64,000 bases of DNA from Arthrinium phaeospermum (GCA_006503535.1 QYRS01000007.1:1612001-1676000), one strand, 5' to 3'. Shown: positions 25,601 to 37,025, counted from the stretch's first letter. The notes: generated from the letters alone by a model not told the origin. Numbers and translations: made by a program.

Positions 25601-27338
25601 GTCAGCAAAAGCCTACAAATCGCATTGGGGCATGACTGTCAAATTTGACATTGATCTTCGGCTTGAATGCAGGGCTTAGTCTATTTTTTATGCTTATGTT
25701 GGGGGATTCGCATCAATTCGAACGATTTGCACCAGGGCAGGGGCAGAACGTGGAGGCCACGGGTTTCGGGCTTGTTGTGATAAGGGTTGGTAGCCTTCTT
25801 GGGGTATGTAGGAATTATCAGCAAGGAGAGACCGAGATGGAATCATTCGACCCATTCACCGCTTCTTCTTGGTCACGTTCATCTATCCGATTAGGGATTG
25901 AGCATTTCATTCGCCGAAAATTCATTTCCTATTTTGTAGAAAACTGCTCTTAAAACCACCAATCGAAACCACGTTCCCTTTGCAGCCCGAAGCACAGCCC
26001 CCTATCTGATATTTTAGAAGGGGTTCGATCTATAAACTTCGCTCTGGCCTGGAATGTAATAGTTAAAAGGTTCGAAGTAACGGTGTAGGTGCCTGATCTA
26101 GTATGTTAATTGGAAGTGATTAAGATATAGGCATAGAGGAGAGCGCCCAAACACATGAACACTGGCTTGAAGCTTGAAGAGTACATAACATAGGCACACT
26201 TGGCTCTCTCATGCCCGTGCATGCATGCGCTGCAGGTGCGACGGCCCTTTTTCATATTCTCCAACCATTTTTATTAAAGGCGGCGGCCAGTGGTTCCTTC
26301 CTCACATGACTGACATACACTCTTACACAGCCCATCGGATGGCCATTAATAAGGCAAGCTGGCTTTACTTTGGGCTGCTACGCATCATGTTGTGTATTGC
26401 CCAGACTGCGTGGGAGGAAGGAGCTCTGGCGCAATGACTACCTGAGGTAGGTACATGTTGCTGACGAGTACTTCGTGCTTGCTCTCTTTTTTTTCGAGGG
26501 CCTCGTCCCAGGTGACCTATGTGATTAATGGACAGGCCTGACCTAATATGATCTGTCGGGGTGCATTGCGTCCGTCCCGCTGGTGCGTATGTAAGGTAGG
26601 GTATGGTGAGAAAGTGGCATGTTGATGTTACTTCAGTATTTCTTTTCCTCCATTCCACTCACCCAACCCTGGTACATCTGACCCCAACCTTGAGGCTAAC
26701 CCCCACGCAAGACTTGACATGGTCCTTTTCCGGAATTGCGCAGCCTTTTGCACCCTTCCCTGACTGTTAATTACGTCCCGATTCTCCTGGAATATTGGGA
26801 GACCTTTACCCATTCACGCACATGCATGTACATGGCAGGTACTCTACACCTTACCCGCATGGCACTAAGGAGTTACGCAGCCCCTGTGAGAACGAGTCCA
26901 TTGCTCAGCTGATGGCAAATATGGAAAATACCAACGGCTCCAGGGAGACCATGGACAGAATCATATACGCACGAATCCCGTCAATAGTCTCCATTCCCGG
27001 TGGCGTACACATGTCAGCAACCTGATGAGCCCATGCACAGTACATTCACCTCACTCTCTCCTCCCTTCGCCCGTCGTTACATAATCGAGGCTTCTTCTTC
27101 TATACCTGCTCCTGTCTGAGTTCAAGTATATATATGCGTGCATCTTCCGTTCTTTTCCTGCTCGCAAACCCGCAAGGTTAAGCTTATTATCGTCTTCCCG
27201 CCCGGAACGATTCTTCTTCTATCGTCAACCCAGGTACCTCTTGGCTCTCGGACTCTTGTAGTTCCCAGTATCTACCAGCCCAAGAGTCAGTTCTCTCCAC
27301 GGCATAGGAAACCACAACTGCAGCCAAACTGTGTTGCC
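19635..27338. other. 7.7-kb gene-sparse region
   Basis: No frame in this interval shows a protein family, and no pair of neighbouring frames joins into one. Base composition is mixed and not strongly AT-rich, so a typical RIP-mutated block is not obvious. Stretches such as 24370-24480 are full of short GGTAGGTA/CCTAGGTA-like tracts, common in ascomycete intergenic DNA. The last 300 bp carry the promoter of the downstream aldolase, with TATATATA near 27128-27135. Non-coding RNAs or degenerate elements could be hidden here; I see none I can support. Confidence 0.5.
27128..27135 (+). promoter_or_regulatory. Putative TATA box of the DapA-family gene
   Basis: TATATATA in the context CAAGTATATATATGCG, about 205 bp before the ATG at 27339. 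This is inferred from motif and position only. Confidence 0.4.
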
Positions 27339-28472
27339 ATGGCACCTCATAACGACATGCCGTCCCCTACTGGCAGCTACACCTCGGGCTTCAACAAGCT
27401 AACGCTACGGCCGAGTGCTACATCGGCTATCAAGTTGGATGCTTTTACCCCCACCGGATCGCAGGCGTCACTGAGCAGTTCCTTCGAGAGCACTCTTGAC
27501 GATGACGTCCGCATGGAGCGGCCGCTGCTTCCCGGCGTGTACGTGCCGACCATGTGCTTCTTCGAGCCGTCTACCGAAAACGTGGATACTGCCGCCATTT
27601 CACGTCACGCCGTACGACTGGCTCACGCTGGTGTGACTGGACTGGCCACCCAAGGGTCCAATGGTGAAGCAGTACACCTGACGCATAGCGAGCGGCGACT
27701 GGTCACCTCTACGACCCGGAAGGCCCTGAATGATGGTGGCTTCTCGCACATGCCCATCATTGTCGGTTGTGGCGCACAGAGCACGCGTGAAACTATCCAG
27801 CATTGTGCCGAGGCTTGGGAAGCAGGCGGTGACTATGCCTTGGTTTTGCCTCCGTCGTACTATGCTCCGCTCTTCTCCCCCTCGTCCGAGACAATTCTGG
27901 AGTATTTTACGACGGTGGCCGACGCATCGCCGATACCCTTGATTATCTATAATTTCCCAGGCGGTGCCAGCGGGATAGATCTCTCATCCGACATCATTCT
28001 GAAGCTGGCGCAGCATCCGAAGATCGTTGGGGCCAAGTTTACTTGTGGTAACACCGGCAAGCTGAACCGTGTGGCAGCGGCGACGCGAAAGATGGCCAAG
28101 AACTATGACCCTGAGAGGCCCGAGTTCTTGGTCCTCGCAGGCTCGGCAGACTTCACGATCCAATCCTTGGTGGCCGGTGGGCACGGCATCTTGGCAGGAC
28201 TAGCCAACATCGCACCGAAGGCTTGTCTCAAGACTATTGACTTGTACAAATCAGGAGATTATGAAGAAGCCCAACAGATGCAGGACATCGTTGCGCAAGG
28301 CGACTGGACGGCCATTCAAGGAGGCGTGGTCGGTGTAAAAGCCGGTCTCGAGTCGTGGATGGGATATGGTGGCTGTGCGCGAAGCCCGCTGCCCAAACCA
28401 ACTGCCGAACAGACCGAGAAGTGGAAGCAAGGTTTCAAGGATCTGGTGTTGCTGGAGAAATCCATATCGTGA
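27339..28472 (+). CDS. Dihydrodipicolinate synthase (DapA)-family aldolase/lyase
   Basis: An intronless gene of 377 aa starting MAPHNDMPSPTG. The frame is open 67 codons further upstream but has no family character there, and the ATG at 27339 has a good context (TTGCCATGG). A ~65-residue polar extension precedes the TIM-barrel. Family signatures are clear: the GSNGE pyruvate-binding motif (106-110), the catalytic tyrosine Y204 in IIYNFPG, and the Schiff-base lysine K233 in IVGAKFTCGN. Fungal members include 4-hydroxy-2-oxoglutarate aldolase-like and L-threo-3-deoxy-hexulosonate aldolase (galacturonate pathway) enzymes. The sequence alone does not choose the substrate, and no pathway neighbours are present. 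It is cleaving rather than lysine-biosynthetic by inference, since fungi make lysine by the aminoadipate route. The frame is clean. Confidence 0.88.
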   Translation: MAPHNDMPSPTGSYTSGFNKLTLRPSATSAIKLDAFTPTGSQASLSSSFESTLDDDVRMERPLLPGVYVPTMCFFEPSTENVDTAAISRHAVRLAHAGVTGLATQGSNGEAVHLTHSERRLVTSTTRKALNDGGFSHMPIIVGCGAQSTRETIQHCAEAWEAGGDYALVLPPSYYAPLFSPSSETILEYFTTVADASPIPLIIYNFPGGASGIDLSSDIILKLAQHPKIVGAKFTCGNTGKLNRVAAATRKMAKNYDPERPEFLVLAGSADFTIQSLVAGGHGILAGLANIAPKACLKTIDLYKSGDYEEAQQMQDIVAQGDWTAIQGGVVGVKAGLESWMGYGGCARSPLPKPTAEQTEKWKQGFKDLVLLEKSIS

Positions 28473-30438
28473 CATCGAATCGTCTATCTTTTGTGATAGG
28501 AGACGAGCCGAAGCTCACAATCTCGTCAGACAAGATACCCCTATCTCTAGCTGAACAGAATGTTACTCTCCATATTTGTCGGTCAGATGATCAGGGCTTT
28601 CGCATACATCTCCGAGGAAAGATGGGAAATCGAGCGGGTTCCAAGATGCGCATGGTCTTCAGTTAAGGCATCGAGCCGATTTGACTTGTCCTCTATTGAA
28701 GCGGGACAATTGTTGTATGACAAAGGCTTGACTCCGCTGCTAGTAACCTCGCGTGGCAACTCCCCCGAAACGTCTGCGAACTTAGGGAGATTACTGTTCT
28801 ATCATCCACCCTTGACTCACTGCTGGTCTTGAAGGGTCTCTTCGTGAGAAAAATCTACTTACCTAACAACATCTTTGTCTGTGACTACCCTGCTTGGCTG
28901 TCGGCCGGCTCGGCAAGGGAAATTTATCAAACATCGACGTTTAATCCGAGACTGTGACTTAGGTGAGTCACTCCTAGCCACCGTTCAAAATGCTTACATC
29001 CTTTTGGTGCATTACCATTGGTGGGAATCAAAAGGATAGAACTGAATTGCCATGAGAACCCTGTGGCAACTCAAACTTACTAGGCCTCTGAGGATACGGG
29101 TAGGAATCCAGGCCATGGAAATCGACATGCTATGCATTACGCGCGTAAAGATATTTGCCTGCAGCTCGCCCATTCTCAAATTAAAGAGGTATCATTGGCG
29201 CTGATGACGAATGATGAAAAGTCCTGAGACACAGTTCCCCTTCATCAACCTACGGATATTCCGGTCAGCGATTCACGATGCCACGGCAGGCCGGGTGGCA
29301 TTGACAAAGCACCAAGTCCACTCAGTGCCCCAGACATCCGCAGACAGAGAAATGTCATTGCCTCATCGCAACGCTGTGCATCGGTCCTGTCGACAGTTGC
29401 ATGTTCTTCTTGGTTCGAGGGGCCAGCTCCAGAAGCGGTCAGAGGATGAGAACGAAAGCAGTACCCGGGGCGTGATCTCATAGGGAGTACACAGCGACAG
29501 TCCACTTACACGACATGTTTCCGGACACGAGAGAGGTTGTCCATGTCGGTACGACGTCAAACCTCGCTTGTTGGTGGTTGTGTAACGACGAGGAGAAAAA
29601 GACCGCGCAGGAAAACCTTGTCGGTAAGGCTTAGTTGTTCTTCCCTTTGTTGCACCGCAGCTCTCGGAGGTCCTTTCCAGCAGGATTTGGAGCTCCGTGC
29701 AGCTTGGCTTTATTTCTGTCTCGTTCTCCAGCGGATGAGGTATGGGAACAACTCCGTATAGAGAAAGAGTTCCACCACAAGCGTCAGCACTAGCCCGTCG
29801 ATATACATGGCAGGGCAAGGGGTGGAGGACTAGGGGCTTCCAACCCCTGGGTTTATCCTGGCGGTTCGGAACGCAATCCACTCTGCCACTTTACACCAAC
29901 CGCCATCTGATCATGACCCAAGCAGGCCATCGCGACAAATCTACGAATGCGGAAGGTCCAGTAATTACTCGGATTCCAATGCTTACCAGATCGTTCGATT
30001 ACATGGCCGCTTTTCGCGGAGATCAGTTGGATCGCAAACCCCAGGTGTAGTCGAAACACTGCCTCGGGTATTTTATTAGTCGGTTATTTCAATGATGCTG
30101 ATTGGCTGCATAGCACACGAAAGATACCAGACCATGGCACGGCTGTTGTTGCTCACCTGTTGCTACAGCCATGGGCGGTTGTTTGGTTGGATATCCAATA
30201 AGAAGGACTAGGGGTGCAGTCTTGGAAGCATCAACATAGCACGAAGAGCCCTATATATTGTCTCTCGCCTCCTGCGGTACCTGTGCTTGTTGTCCATATC
30301 TCGTCACCTGTCTTACTCTGACCTGTACCGTTGGAGCTAGTCAGTGGATTATTTTCCGGCAAGTTCAAGTCGCCTCAGAGCTGCGATAGCACTGCTTATA
30401 CGACAGCATAAAGTCCACCTCACCCGCTTTCCTACAGC
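28473..30438. other. Intergenic region upstream of the second tyrosinase
   Basis: No supported gene. A 172-codon minus-strand frame at 29363-29881 and a plus frame at 29742-30050 have no family motif. A CTATATAT sequence near 30251-30258 is a plausible TATA box for the tyrosinase that follows. Confidence 0.5.
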
Positions 30439-33054
30439 GGAATGCTCATCACTGGCTACTCTTATCTCGTCATGGCTCTGGCAAAACGTCATTCCAGCCG
30501 TGGCTCAAGGGCAGCCCGTCCCAGTCACTGGACTTGCTACCGGCATTAACCAGGTCACTGGAGAACGACCAGCTAGAATTAACATTAATGATCTACAGAC
30601 TGCAGGGGTCCAGCATGGTGAGCATATAATGCTGACGTCGAGATGTAGTCAATACTGACGAGGCAACAAGGGATCTGTACATATTAGGCTTATCTGAGCT
30701 GCAGAACAAGTCTGAGAGCGACCCGTTATCTTACTTCCAGATCTCTGGCACGTTCTGGTCTCTAGTACCCAAAAATTAACCCGAAACTAATTTCGAGAAT
30801 GAACAGGTATCCATGGGCGGCTCACATTGCCTGGAACATTGCCTGGAACGGCGTTGAGAACATTACAGGTTCGGATTCCACGGTGGGGTTCTGTCCGCAC
30901 AACGTGAGTTCAAGGAATCCCACCCCAGGGACTTTTCTTATCGCTTACTGACAGCGCAAATAGCAAGTTCTATTTACAGCATGGCACCGGCCCTATACGA
31001 CTCTGTACGAAGTAAGTGTGATGCCCGAGCAGCTGGCAGCAGAGACGACAGTCGGGCTAAAAGAGTTATCAAGCAAACACTTGGAGACTACGTACAAACG
31101 CTAGCATCGCAGTACAACGAAAGTTCGGCCTCCTACAAGGCAGCAGCCGAGGAGTTCCGCATACCGTACTGGGACTGGGCAAGCGACTACATGCTACCAG
31201 CTTCGGCTATGGACCAACGCGTCACAGTAATTATACCCCTTAGTAAAAGTATACTTCCTACTGACATGATTCTCAAGGTCAACGGTCCTCATGGACAGGT
31301 CGACATACCCAATCCGTTGTATAGCTACAGGTGGCAGCAGTTCCCCTGAATTCCGACCCTCAGTACTTCCCAAACGATGATGCACGCAAAGACTGCTGGT
31401 TTTGGAACGAGACCAAGCGGCTGCCAGATGCGAATGGAAGAGACCAGATCAACAAAGTAAATCAGGCCCTAGCGGGTGATAATCTTAAAGATCAGGTGGT
31501 GAGTTTTTATTTTATTCATGTTGCCTCCATCCTCGGGCCCCCTTAGCATCTATATCCAGCTAATCAGACGAAGTACCGCGTATTTACCGCGGCAAAAGAC
31601 TACGAGACCATGGCTTCAACAGAGCTATCGGGTATCTCCATTGAGGGTGTCCATAACCTAATTCACCAAGAAATGGGCGCTATAATGTTTTGGCCCGAAT
31701 ACTCGGCTTTTGACCCCATCTTGTGAGATTACCCCTCTGCTCACCATTGAGGGAATGAATCGGACTGACTGGCGTTGCGCTTGCGCCATCAGCTGGCTGC
31801 ATCACGCCAACGTTGATCGCCTCTACGCTCTATGGCAGGCCATCAACTACAACACACGTACCAGACGCAGTCGCGCTATATGGGCCCCCTGTACGCGACA
31901 CCAGGAGGCAACGTGACAGCCGACAGCCCGCTGAAGCCCTTCTATCGGGGGGACGACCCCACCAGCTTCCATACGGGTAAGAGTGTGGCCGCCCTGCGAC
32001 CTTCGGCTACACGTACCCAGAGATCGACGACTGGTCCCTCTCGAGCGAGGAGACGCGCAAGGCGGTCATCACGCAGGTCAACCAGCTCTACAGCAACGGC
32101 GCCAACGGGATCTCGTCTCGCCGCCGCCGTGGTGTCCAGCAGCAACAGCAGCAGCATCGTCGTCGCCAACCGCAGCAGCATCCTACCAAGGAGTACTATG
32201 CGCAGATATCCGTCGAGCGCGCCGAGCTGCAGCTGCCGTGCGCCATCTCCATCATGCTGGGAGACGACAGGGCAGGCCAGATGCCACTGCTGTCCATGCC
32301 CACTTCGGGTGTCACGCATGCCGAAGTGCCGCTCACGAAGGCCCTCGACCGCGCCCTAGCGTCGGATACGGCTGTTGCTGCTGCTAATAATAAGGCCACG
32401 ATGATCAGCGACGCCAAGTTCGTCACGTCGAAACTGAGCAAGCTGTTCCGGGTGGAGATACGCAAGGTATGTGCAATTTCCGTTGCTTGTGTGTGTGTGT
32501 TTGTTTGTCTCTTTGTTTGCTTGCTTGCATGCATGGCATTTTTCCGGTATCCGGCCCCCAACATTTCTTTCCCGCTCATACCCGAAAAGAGAGAACACAG
32601 CACGTATATGCAGTCAACCGCGTTGCGTTCACATGAGCGCCCCGTGACAGGTTTGCGCTCTCTCTCGCCACGTGGCGAGGTGCATGCGGACGGAAACGAA
32701 TGCGAGCAGAGACGCTGTGTTACCCGTCCACCGGACTGTGTCTCCCTATGAAGTCTTGTGAAACTTGAAGCGAGAAAGCTAATTTTGTGTGTCTGCGTGG
32801 ATACACAGGCCGACGGCACTGTGATCCCTGCCGAATCGGTCCCTAGCCTGTCGGTCGAGATCCAGGGCGAAGAGGTCGTCGCGGCGTCGCGCATCGACGA
32901 GTTTCCGACGTACGGGGCGGTTACGAAGCTCGCTGGGGTCGGGATCGGGAAGGTGGCCGAGGGCATGTCAATACCCGTCTGTGATAAGCCGTCTCTTTGC
33001 GCTTGGGTGTGTAGTGAGGCGGCTAGAGGAGGACCTTCCTTTCCCGCCGGCTGA
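30439..33054 (+). CDS. Long tyrosinase with C-terminal domain, frame broken at several points
   Basis: Homology runs through many short exons. A signal-like segment (LWQNVIPAVAQ) precedes PVTGLATGIN and DLYILGLSELQN. CuA shows HGR.HIAWN and the exon ending AWHRPYTTLYE; EFRIPYWDWASDYMLP and NPLYSYRW follow. CuB is VHNLIHQEMG with [20 protein letters not shown], and then comes a tyrosinase C-terminal domain (EYYAQISVERAELQLPCAI to IDEFPTYGAVTKLAGV). Supported introns include 31227-31277, 31723-31792 and 32467-32808 (342 nt). Single bases are missing near 30612, 30820, 31346, 31853 and 31995, the third creating an apparent TGA. The start codon could not be fixed (near 30441). The family oxidises phenols. 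Intact splice sites and uniform conservation argue for sequence errors over decay, but a pseudogene is possible. Confidence 0.75.
30826..30849 (+). repeat. 12-bp tandem duplication inside the second tyrosinase
   Basis: ATTGCCTGGAAC occurs twice head to tail, inserting a second IAWN in the conserved HIAWNGVE segment of the CuA region. Other tyrosinases of the family have one copy. It is in frame. Confidence 0.85.
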
Positions 33055-33748
33055 TTCCTGTGTCCTGTTTGGAGCATGTTGTTTCCTGTTAACGTTTTAC
33101 GAACTGTCCTGTCTCTACCCGCTCTTGGGAGCCATGAGTTTGAGTTGTCTGACGGAGGTAATGAATAATGGATGGATCTTGGGCAGTTTGTTAGCAAATC
33201 TAATAATATACGGATGGCAAAGATTTGAGGAACACAGCTTCCTTCTTCTTTCTCTTCTTCCGCCCTTGACACTCGTCGATCGAATGTGGACGGTTCTTAC
33301 ATGACTGGTTACAGGTGATGGTCAAATACGTTACCTTAACCATACGACATGTTTGTTTACTTGAAGCCAGGTACCATGCATCTTGCTGGGCTATTCTGCT
33401 CATTGTACTTCCAAGGATCTTGTAGCATTAGCTCCTGTTTATCTTGATGTACGGCACCATGTCAAGGACGATACCGTAGATCAAGACTGTGAGCTTTGTT
33501 GGAGAAACAGGATGCTTAATCCGCATCAACTTCAACAGAGGTTATATGGTTTCCGCGCCATACTCCTCAACAGTTTGCACCAGGGTAGTGAAGCGGCAGT
33601 AGATGACAATAATATCAGTTCGTTATTTAGATTCTCGTCTCTCATGAATCCACCCCGTGTATATACAAATAATCCCCAAAAACCGCTAACGTGTCACTTC
33701 GCCTCGACCCCTATTCCCCTTGAACAGAGGTGCAGGAGATGAAGTCGC
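33055..33748. other. Convergent intergenic region
   Basis: Lies between the tyrosinase stop and the 3' end of the minus-strand membrane protein gene. No protein-like frame. Confidence 0.55.
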
Positions 33749-35011
33749 TCATTTCGCGTCATCCTTCCGCGTCGAGCCCGTCTCACTCTTCCGCGTCAAG
33801 CCTTCTTCACTCTTCCGCGTCAAGCCCGCTTCGCTCTTCCGTGTAGAGCCTGCCTCACTCTTCCGCGGCGACTTCACTTCACTCTCATCCCCCAACTCCG
33901 CAGTGACGGGATCCCCCTCCAGCTCGAAGATAGCCCCAGGCTCCCTCTTCCCCCCAGTCGTAATAGCCGTGGCCGGGACCTCGAACCGAGCACCCTCCCC
34001 ATCCAACTCGCCTGGGTCCTCTCGAGGGCCTGGCCCCCCAGCTCGGAAGCCTTGGTGGGCGACGTCGGATCACCATCAGTGGACGAGGAATTCCTGTCTC
34101 CTCCGGCACCGGCAACTGCCGCTGCCGCTGCCGCTGCCTCGTCGGCCCCGCTGACACTCCCCGACTCCCCTCCCCCTCCGCTTCGTCCATCTTGCCTCCC
34201 TGCTTCTTCAGCCGCTGCCGCCGCCGCCCCGGTACACCAGCGCCGACGCCACGGCGATGACCGCCAAGCCGCCGACCCCGGCGCCGATGCCCACGCCCGT
34301 CTTGCCGCCCGTGGACAGGGCCTCGCGCGCGGCGCCGCTGAGTGGCTCCCGGGTGGCGGAGGCGTCGCTCGCGCTCGCGCTCGGCGTGTACGTCACAAAG
34401 GCCGTCGAGACGACGGTCGACAGCGTCACGGTGGCAGAGCCGGCCAGGGTGTGGGCGAAAGAGGTGCCGCAGCAGTCGTGTTGCCGTCCCCGCAGCAGTA
34501 GACGTTCTGCTCGTTGGGGCAGTAGTTGAGGATGGCGGCGCCGCTGGAGGATCCGCCCGCCTGAGGGAGTTAGTGGAGGGACGTTTGACATTATAAAAAC
34601 CAAGAAAGGGGGGTTGAGGATTGGCTGCTAGTAAGACTTACGGAAGAGTTTGTACATATGTTCACGCACGCGCTGCTTCCACGACTGGTCGGTGCAGTAG
34701 CCGCGCCGCGTCTTGCCGTCGGACTGCCCGATGCACAAGCCGCCCTCGGTGCAGGTATCGCGGCTGCCGCCGCCACTGCGCGGGTCGCCATTGTTTCCGT
34801 TGGTGCTGGTGCCGTTGGTCGGGCAGCACATGGAGGCGCCGCCGGAGAAGCTACAGGGCATGTACGAGCCGTCCGAGGCCGCGGTGCCGTCGGGCGCGTA
34901 GCATGTTGCCGAGAACTGCTGGCCGAACACTGTGGGTATGAGGACGATGAAAAAGATGAAATAGTAATAAGAGGGGAGCGGTAAGGATGTACCAAATAGT
35001 GGACGAGACAT
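33749..35011 (-). CDS. Cys-rich single-pass membrane protein (wall-sensor-like architecture), frame broken
   Basis: Exon 1 spans 34642-35011 and exon 2 begins at 34560; the intron 34561-34641 has GTAAGT and CTCAG ends. The product starts with a signal peptide (YYYFIFFIVLIPTVFGQQ) and continues with CYAPDGTAASDGSYMPC, ASMCCPTNG, DTCTEGGLCIG, RRGYCTDQSW and, after the intron, AILNYCPNEQNVYCCGDGN. A serine/threonine stretch, one membrane helix (GVGIGAGVGGLAVIAVASALVY) and a cytosolic tail follow. The tail ends in five 8-residue RKSEAGxT repeats. The layout resembles fungal Mid2/Wsc-like sensors and related cysteine-rich membrane proteins; the function is inferred. Small indels interrupt the frame near 34668, 34478, 34220 and 34020; each fix restores the conserved cysteine pattern or the tail. 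Confidence 0.6.
33764..33883 (-). repeat. 24-bp tandem coding repeat, five units
   Basis: Units begin at 33764, 33788, 33812, 33836 and 33860 on the plus strand, each with the core CTTCCGCGT. On the coding (minus) strand each gives RKSEAG(S/L)T-like octapeptides at the C-terminus of the membrane protein. Units differ by a few bases, so the array is not brand new. Confidence 0.9.
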
Positions 35012-36272
35012 GACTACTACCTACTGTGACTAGGACGTCGTCAATCTCTCCAAGAGTCCGTGTAGAGTTGTGTCGCCTGCCCCGACAGCAGCTAACGACA
35101 GAGATATGAGAGCCGGAGGTGGAAGGAGAAGTTCTGGAAAAACTGGCAGAGACAGACAGCTCGAGACAGATCGTTAGGCCCAAGCTCAAAAGGGGGGTGA
35201 CGGAAAGCGATGGCGCAACCTCACCTAAGTCAGAAGTCTATTGCTTGGGGAAGTCCATGAAGAACAAAACAAAAAAAGGCTCGGCTCCTGGGCGTAACTT
35301 CAAGTGCCACTGGTCATGGTCGTTCGGACGGTTCCAAAGAACCAAGACATAGATGGAAGCCATCGGTGCAAGCTGAAAGAGCACTTGGATATATGAAATA
35401 TCTACATGTACAGCTCAACGTAAAGGGCGGGTGTGTGACCGTTGTTCCGTTCCCAACATGAACACCGAGCCGCCCAGATATGCAGTTATTGCACCTTTCA
35501 TATCATTGCCGGTTCTCGACCAAGTAAGAACGTAAGGGTGGCCGGCGTGTCGGCAGCTTTTTACTTTGGCATCCGGACCTAAAATCGGAACTTAATGCTT
35601 GTCTTAGACCTAGCTAGCCTACAGGCTTGACTTAGATCTCGTGCCCCTGATCAAGTATGGTGACTTGCCTCCACGTTGATAGACGCAGTTGTTTGTCTTG
35701 ATTGATGGCTTACCATATATGTGCGTTGTTTCCCTGATGACTTGGGATTGGTGGTCTGGTCTTTCGCGTACAAGAATCAACTACCGAGGCTAGTCGTCGG
35801 GCAAGGGTCAAGGGCATGGTGGAAAACATTGCGATCCAACCGAGAGCCTTATGTAGTGTAGTAGTGCGAATGCTTAAATTTTAAGGTTGGCTTGGAGCCT
35901 TGGATGACCTCATGCGGCTGACGGGCTGAGAGCTTCGCCGTGCAAATGCCCAACGTTTCGCCCGAGAAACATCCCGAGGTAGCAAGACGCAACAAGGGCA
36001 AACTCATGTCATTGGGGATTCTGAAAAAACAATAGCAGTAAGACAAGATGAAGCGTGTTATTGTTGGTATGTTCGAAGTTGATGGTGTTCGAGCTATTGA
36101 ATAGGTGCAACCCGGCTAGGCCATTGCTGCATGAGACGAGTGCGCCCCATTGCGATTAGAAAGACCCGTTCAACCTTTCGTGGTTGATGCCCATATCATC
36201 TTGGCTATGGGAAATAAATGGAAGAGTGGCGAGCAAGAGCGATGAAGAAGAAATATTCAATACGTCAAATCC
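35012..36272. other. Intergenic region
   Basis: Contains the promoter of the minus-strand membrane protein gene and the 3' flank of the small gene at 36273. No protein-like frame. Confidence 0.55.
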
Positions 36273-36524
36273 TTAAGCACCGCCGTCGCGCTTGGCATAC
36301 TCCTCCTCCATGCGCTCCTCGTAATCGCGATCGGCCTGCAACTCGGCCTCCGTCTTCTCACGCGTGGTGCCTGCGCCGGTGTTGACGCCGGCGCCAGTCG
36401 CCTTGCTGGTCTCCTGTTGCCCACCGGCCGACAGCTGACTGGCGGCCTCGGCACGAGCGGCGTTGTTCAGAGCGGCCTCGCGGGGGCCCATAGCGGAGGG
36501 TTCGTTCTGGTTGAGGGAGGACAT
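36273..36524 (-). CDS. Small hydrophilic hypothetical protein (83 aa)
   Basis: A single exon of 83 aa from MSSLNQNEPSAMGPRE to YEERMEEEYAKRDGGA. It is alanine-rich and glutamine/glycine-rich in the middle, strongly charged at the end (EKTEAELQADRDYEERMEEEY), and has no hydrophobic segment and only a weak fold signal. The residue pattern is typical of small, heat-stable, disordered fungal stress or conidiation proteins, but I cannot name a family. The short frame has uniform GC-rich codons unlike its AT-richer flanks, which supports coding. Start at 36524 is the first ATG. Confidence 0.6.
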   Translation of the reverse strand: MSSLNQNEPSAMGPREAALNNAARAEAASQLSAGGQQETSKATGAGVNTGAGTTREKTEAELQADRDYEERMEEEYAKRDGGA

Positions 36525-37025
36525 ATTGTGCGGATTTTAAAGTGATTAATGGGTATTTGAGAAGTTGAAGTCAATCTGATCTGGGACGAGTGTTGAAAAT
36601 TCGAAAGAAACAATGAATTATCAGGCGGAAAGCGAAAGTAATTGGGAAGGTATGACTGGATCGCCGTTACTCACTCTTATTAGTGGTACGCCAAACTGGG
36701 CGAAGCTTTTGCCACTGCTTGTTAAGCCGACCTCACCCGACAGGCAACCAATCAGGGAAAAAACACAATGGCTTCGGCTTCTACACTCCCCTTACTCAAT
36801 CGATCGAACATTCCTTTCCCTGGACTAGAATTTACACATTGGCTTGCTGTGATTCTCAATTTTGATTTGTCCAAACCGTAGCGACAGTTTCATTCAGTTT
36901 GCTGATTCGCAACGTAACGAGCGTTTTCTACTATCGTCCAAGAGGCCATATCGAAATGTGCAACCCTTCGATATTCAATGGAAAAGACCCTTTCCGAAGA
37001 CTTTAAAATACCTGACTCGACTTTC
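36525..37025. other. Intergenic region
   Basis: Promoter of the small gene and 3' flank of the glutathione S-transferase gene. Nothing recognisable. Confidence 0.55.

Noticed and set aside
29363..29881. A 172-codon minus-strand frame
   Set aside because: Composition looks random, with no motif or splice-joined extension.
29825..29910. A tRNA-like element on the minus strand (A-box-like GTGGCAGAGTGG and a 5-bp T-arm-like hairpin AGGGG/CCCCT)
   Set aside because: The acceptor stem does not pair, the T-loop lacks the conserved C, and no proper anticodon stem forms. At most a chance or decayed tRNA.
30439..33054. RIP (repeat-induced point mutation) as the cause of the broken tyrosinase
   Set aside because: The defects are indels, not C-to-T changes, and the sequence remains GC-rich with intact splice sites.
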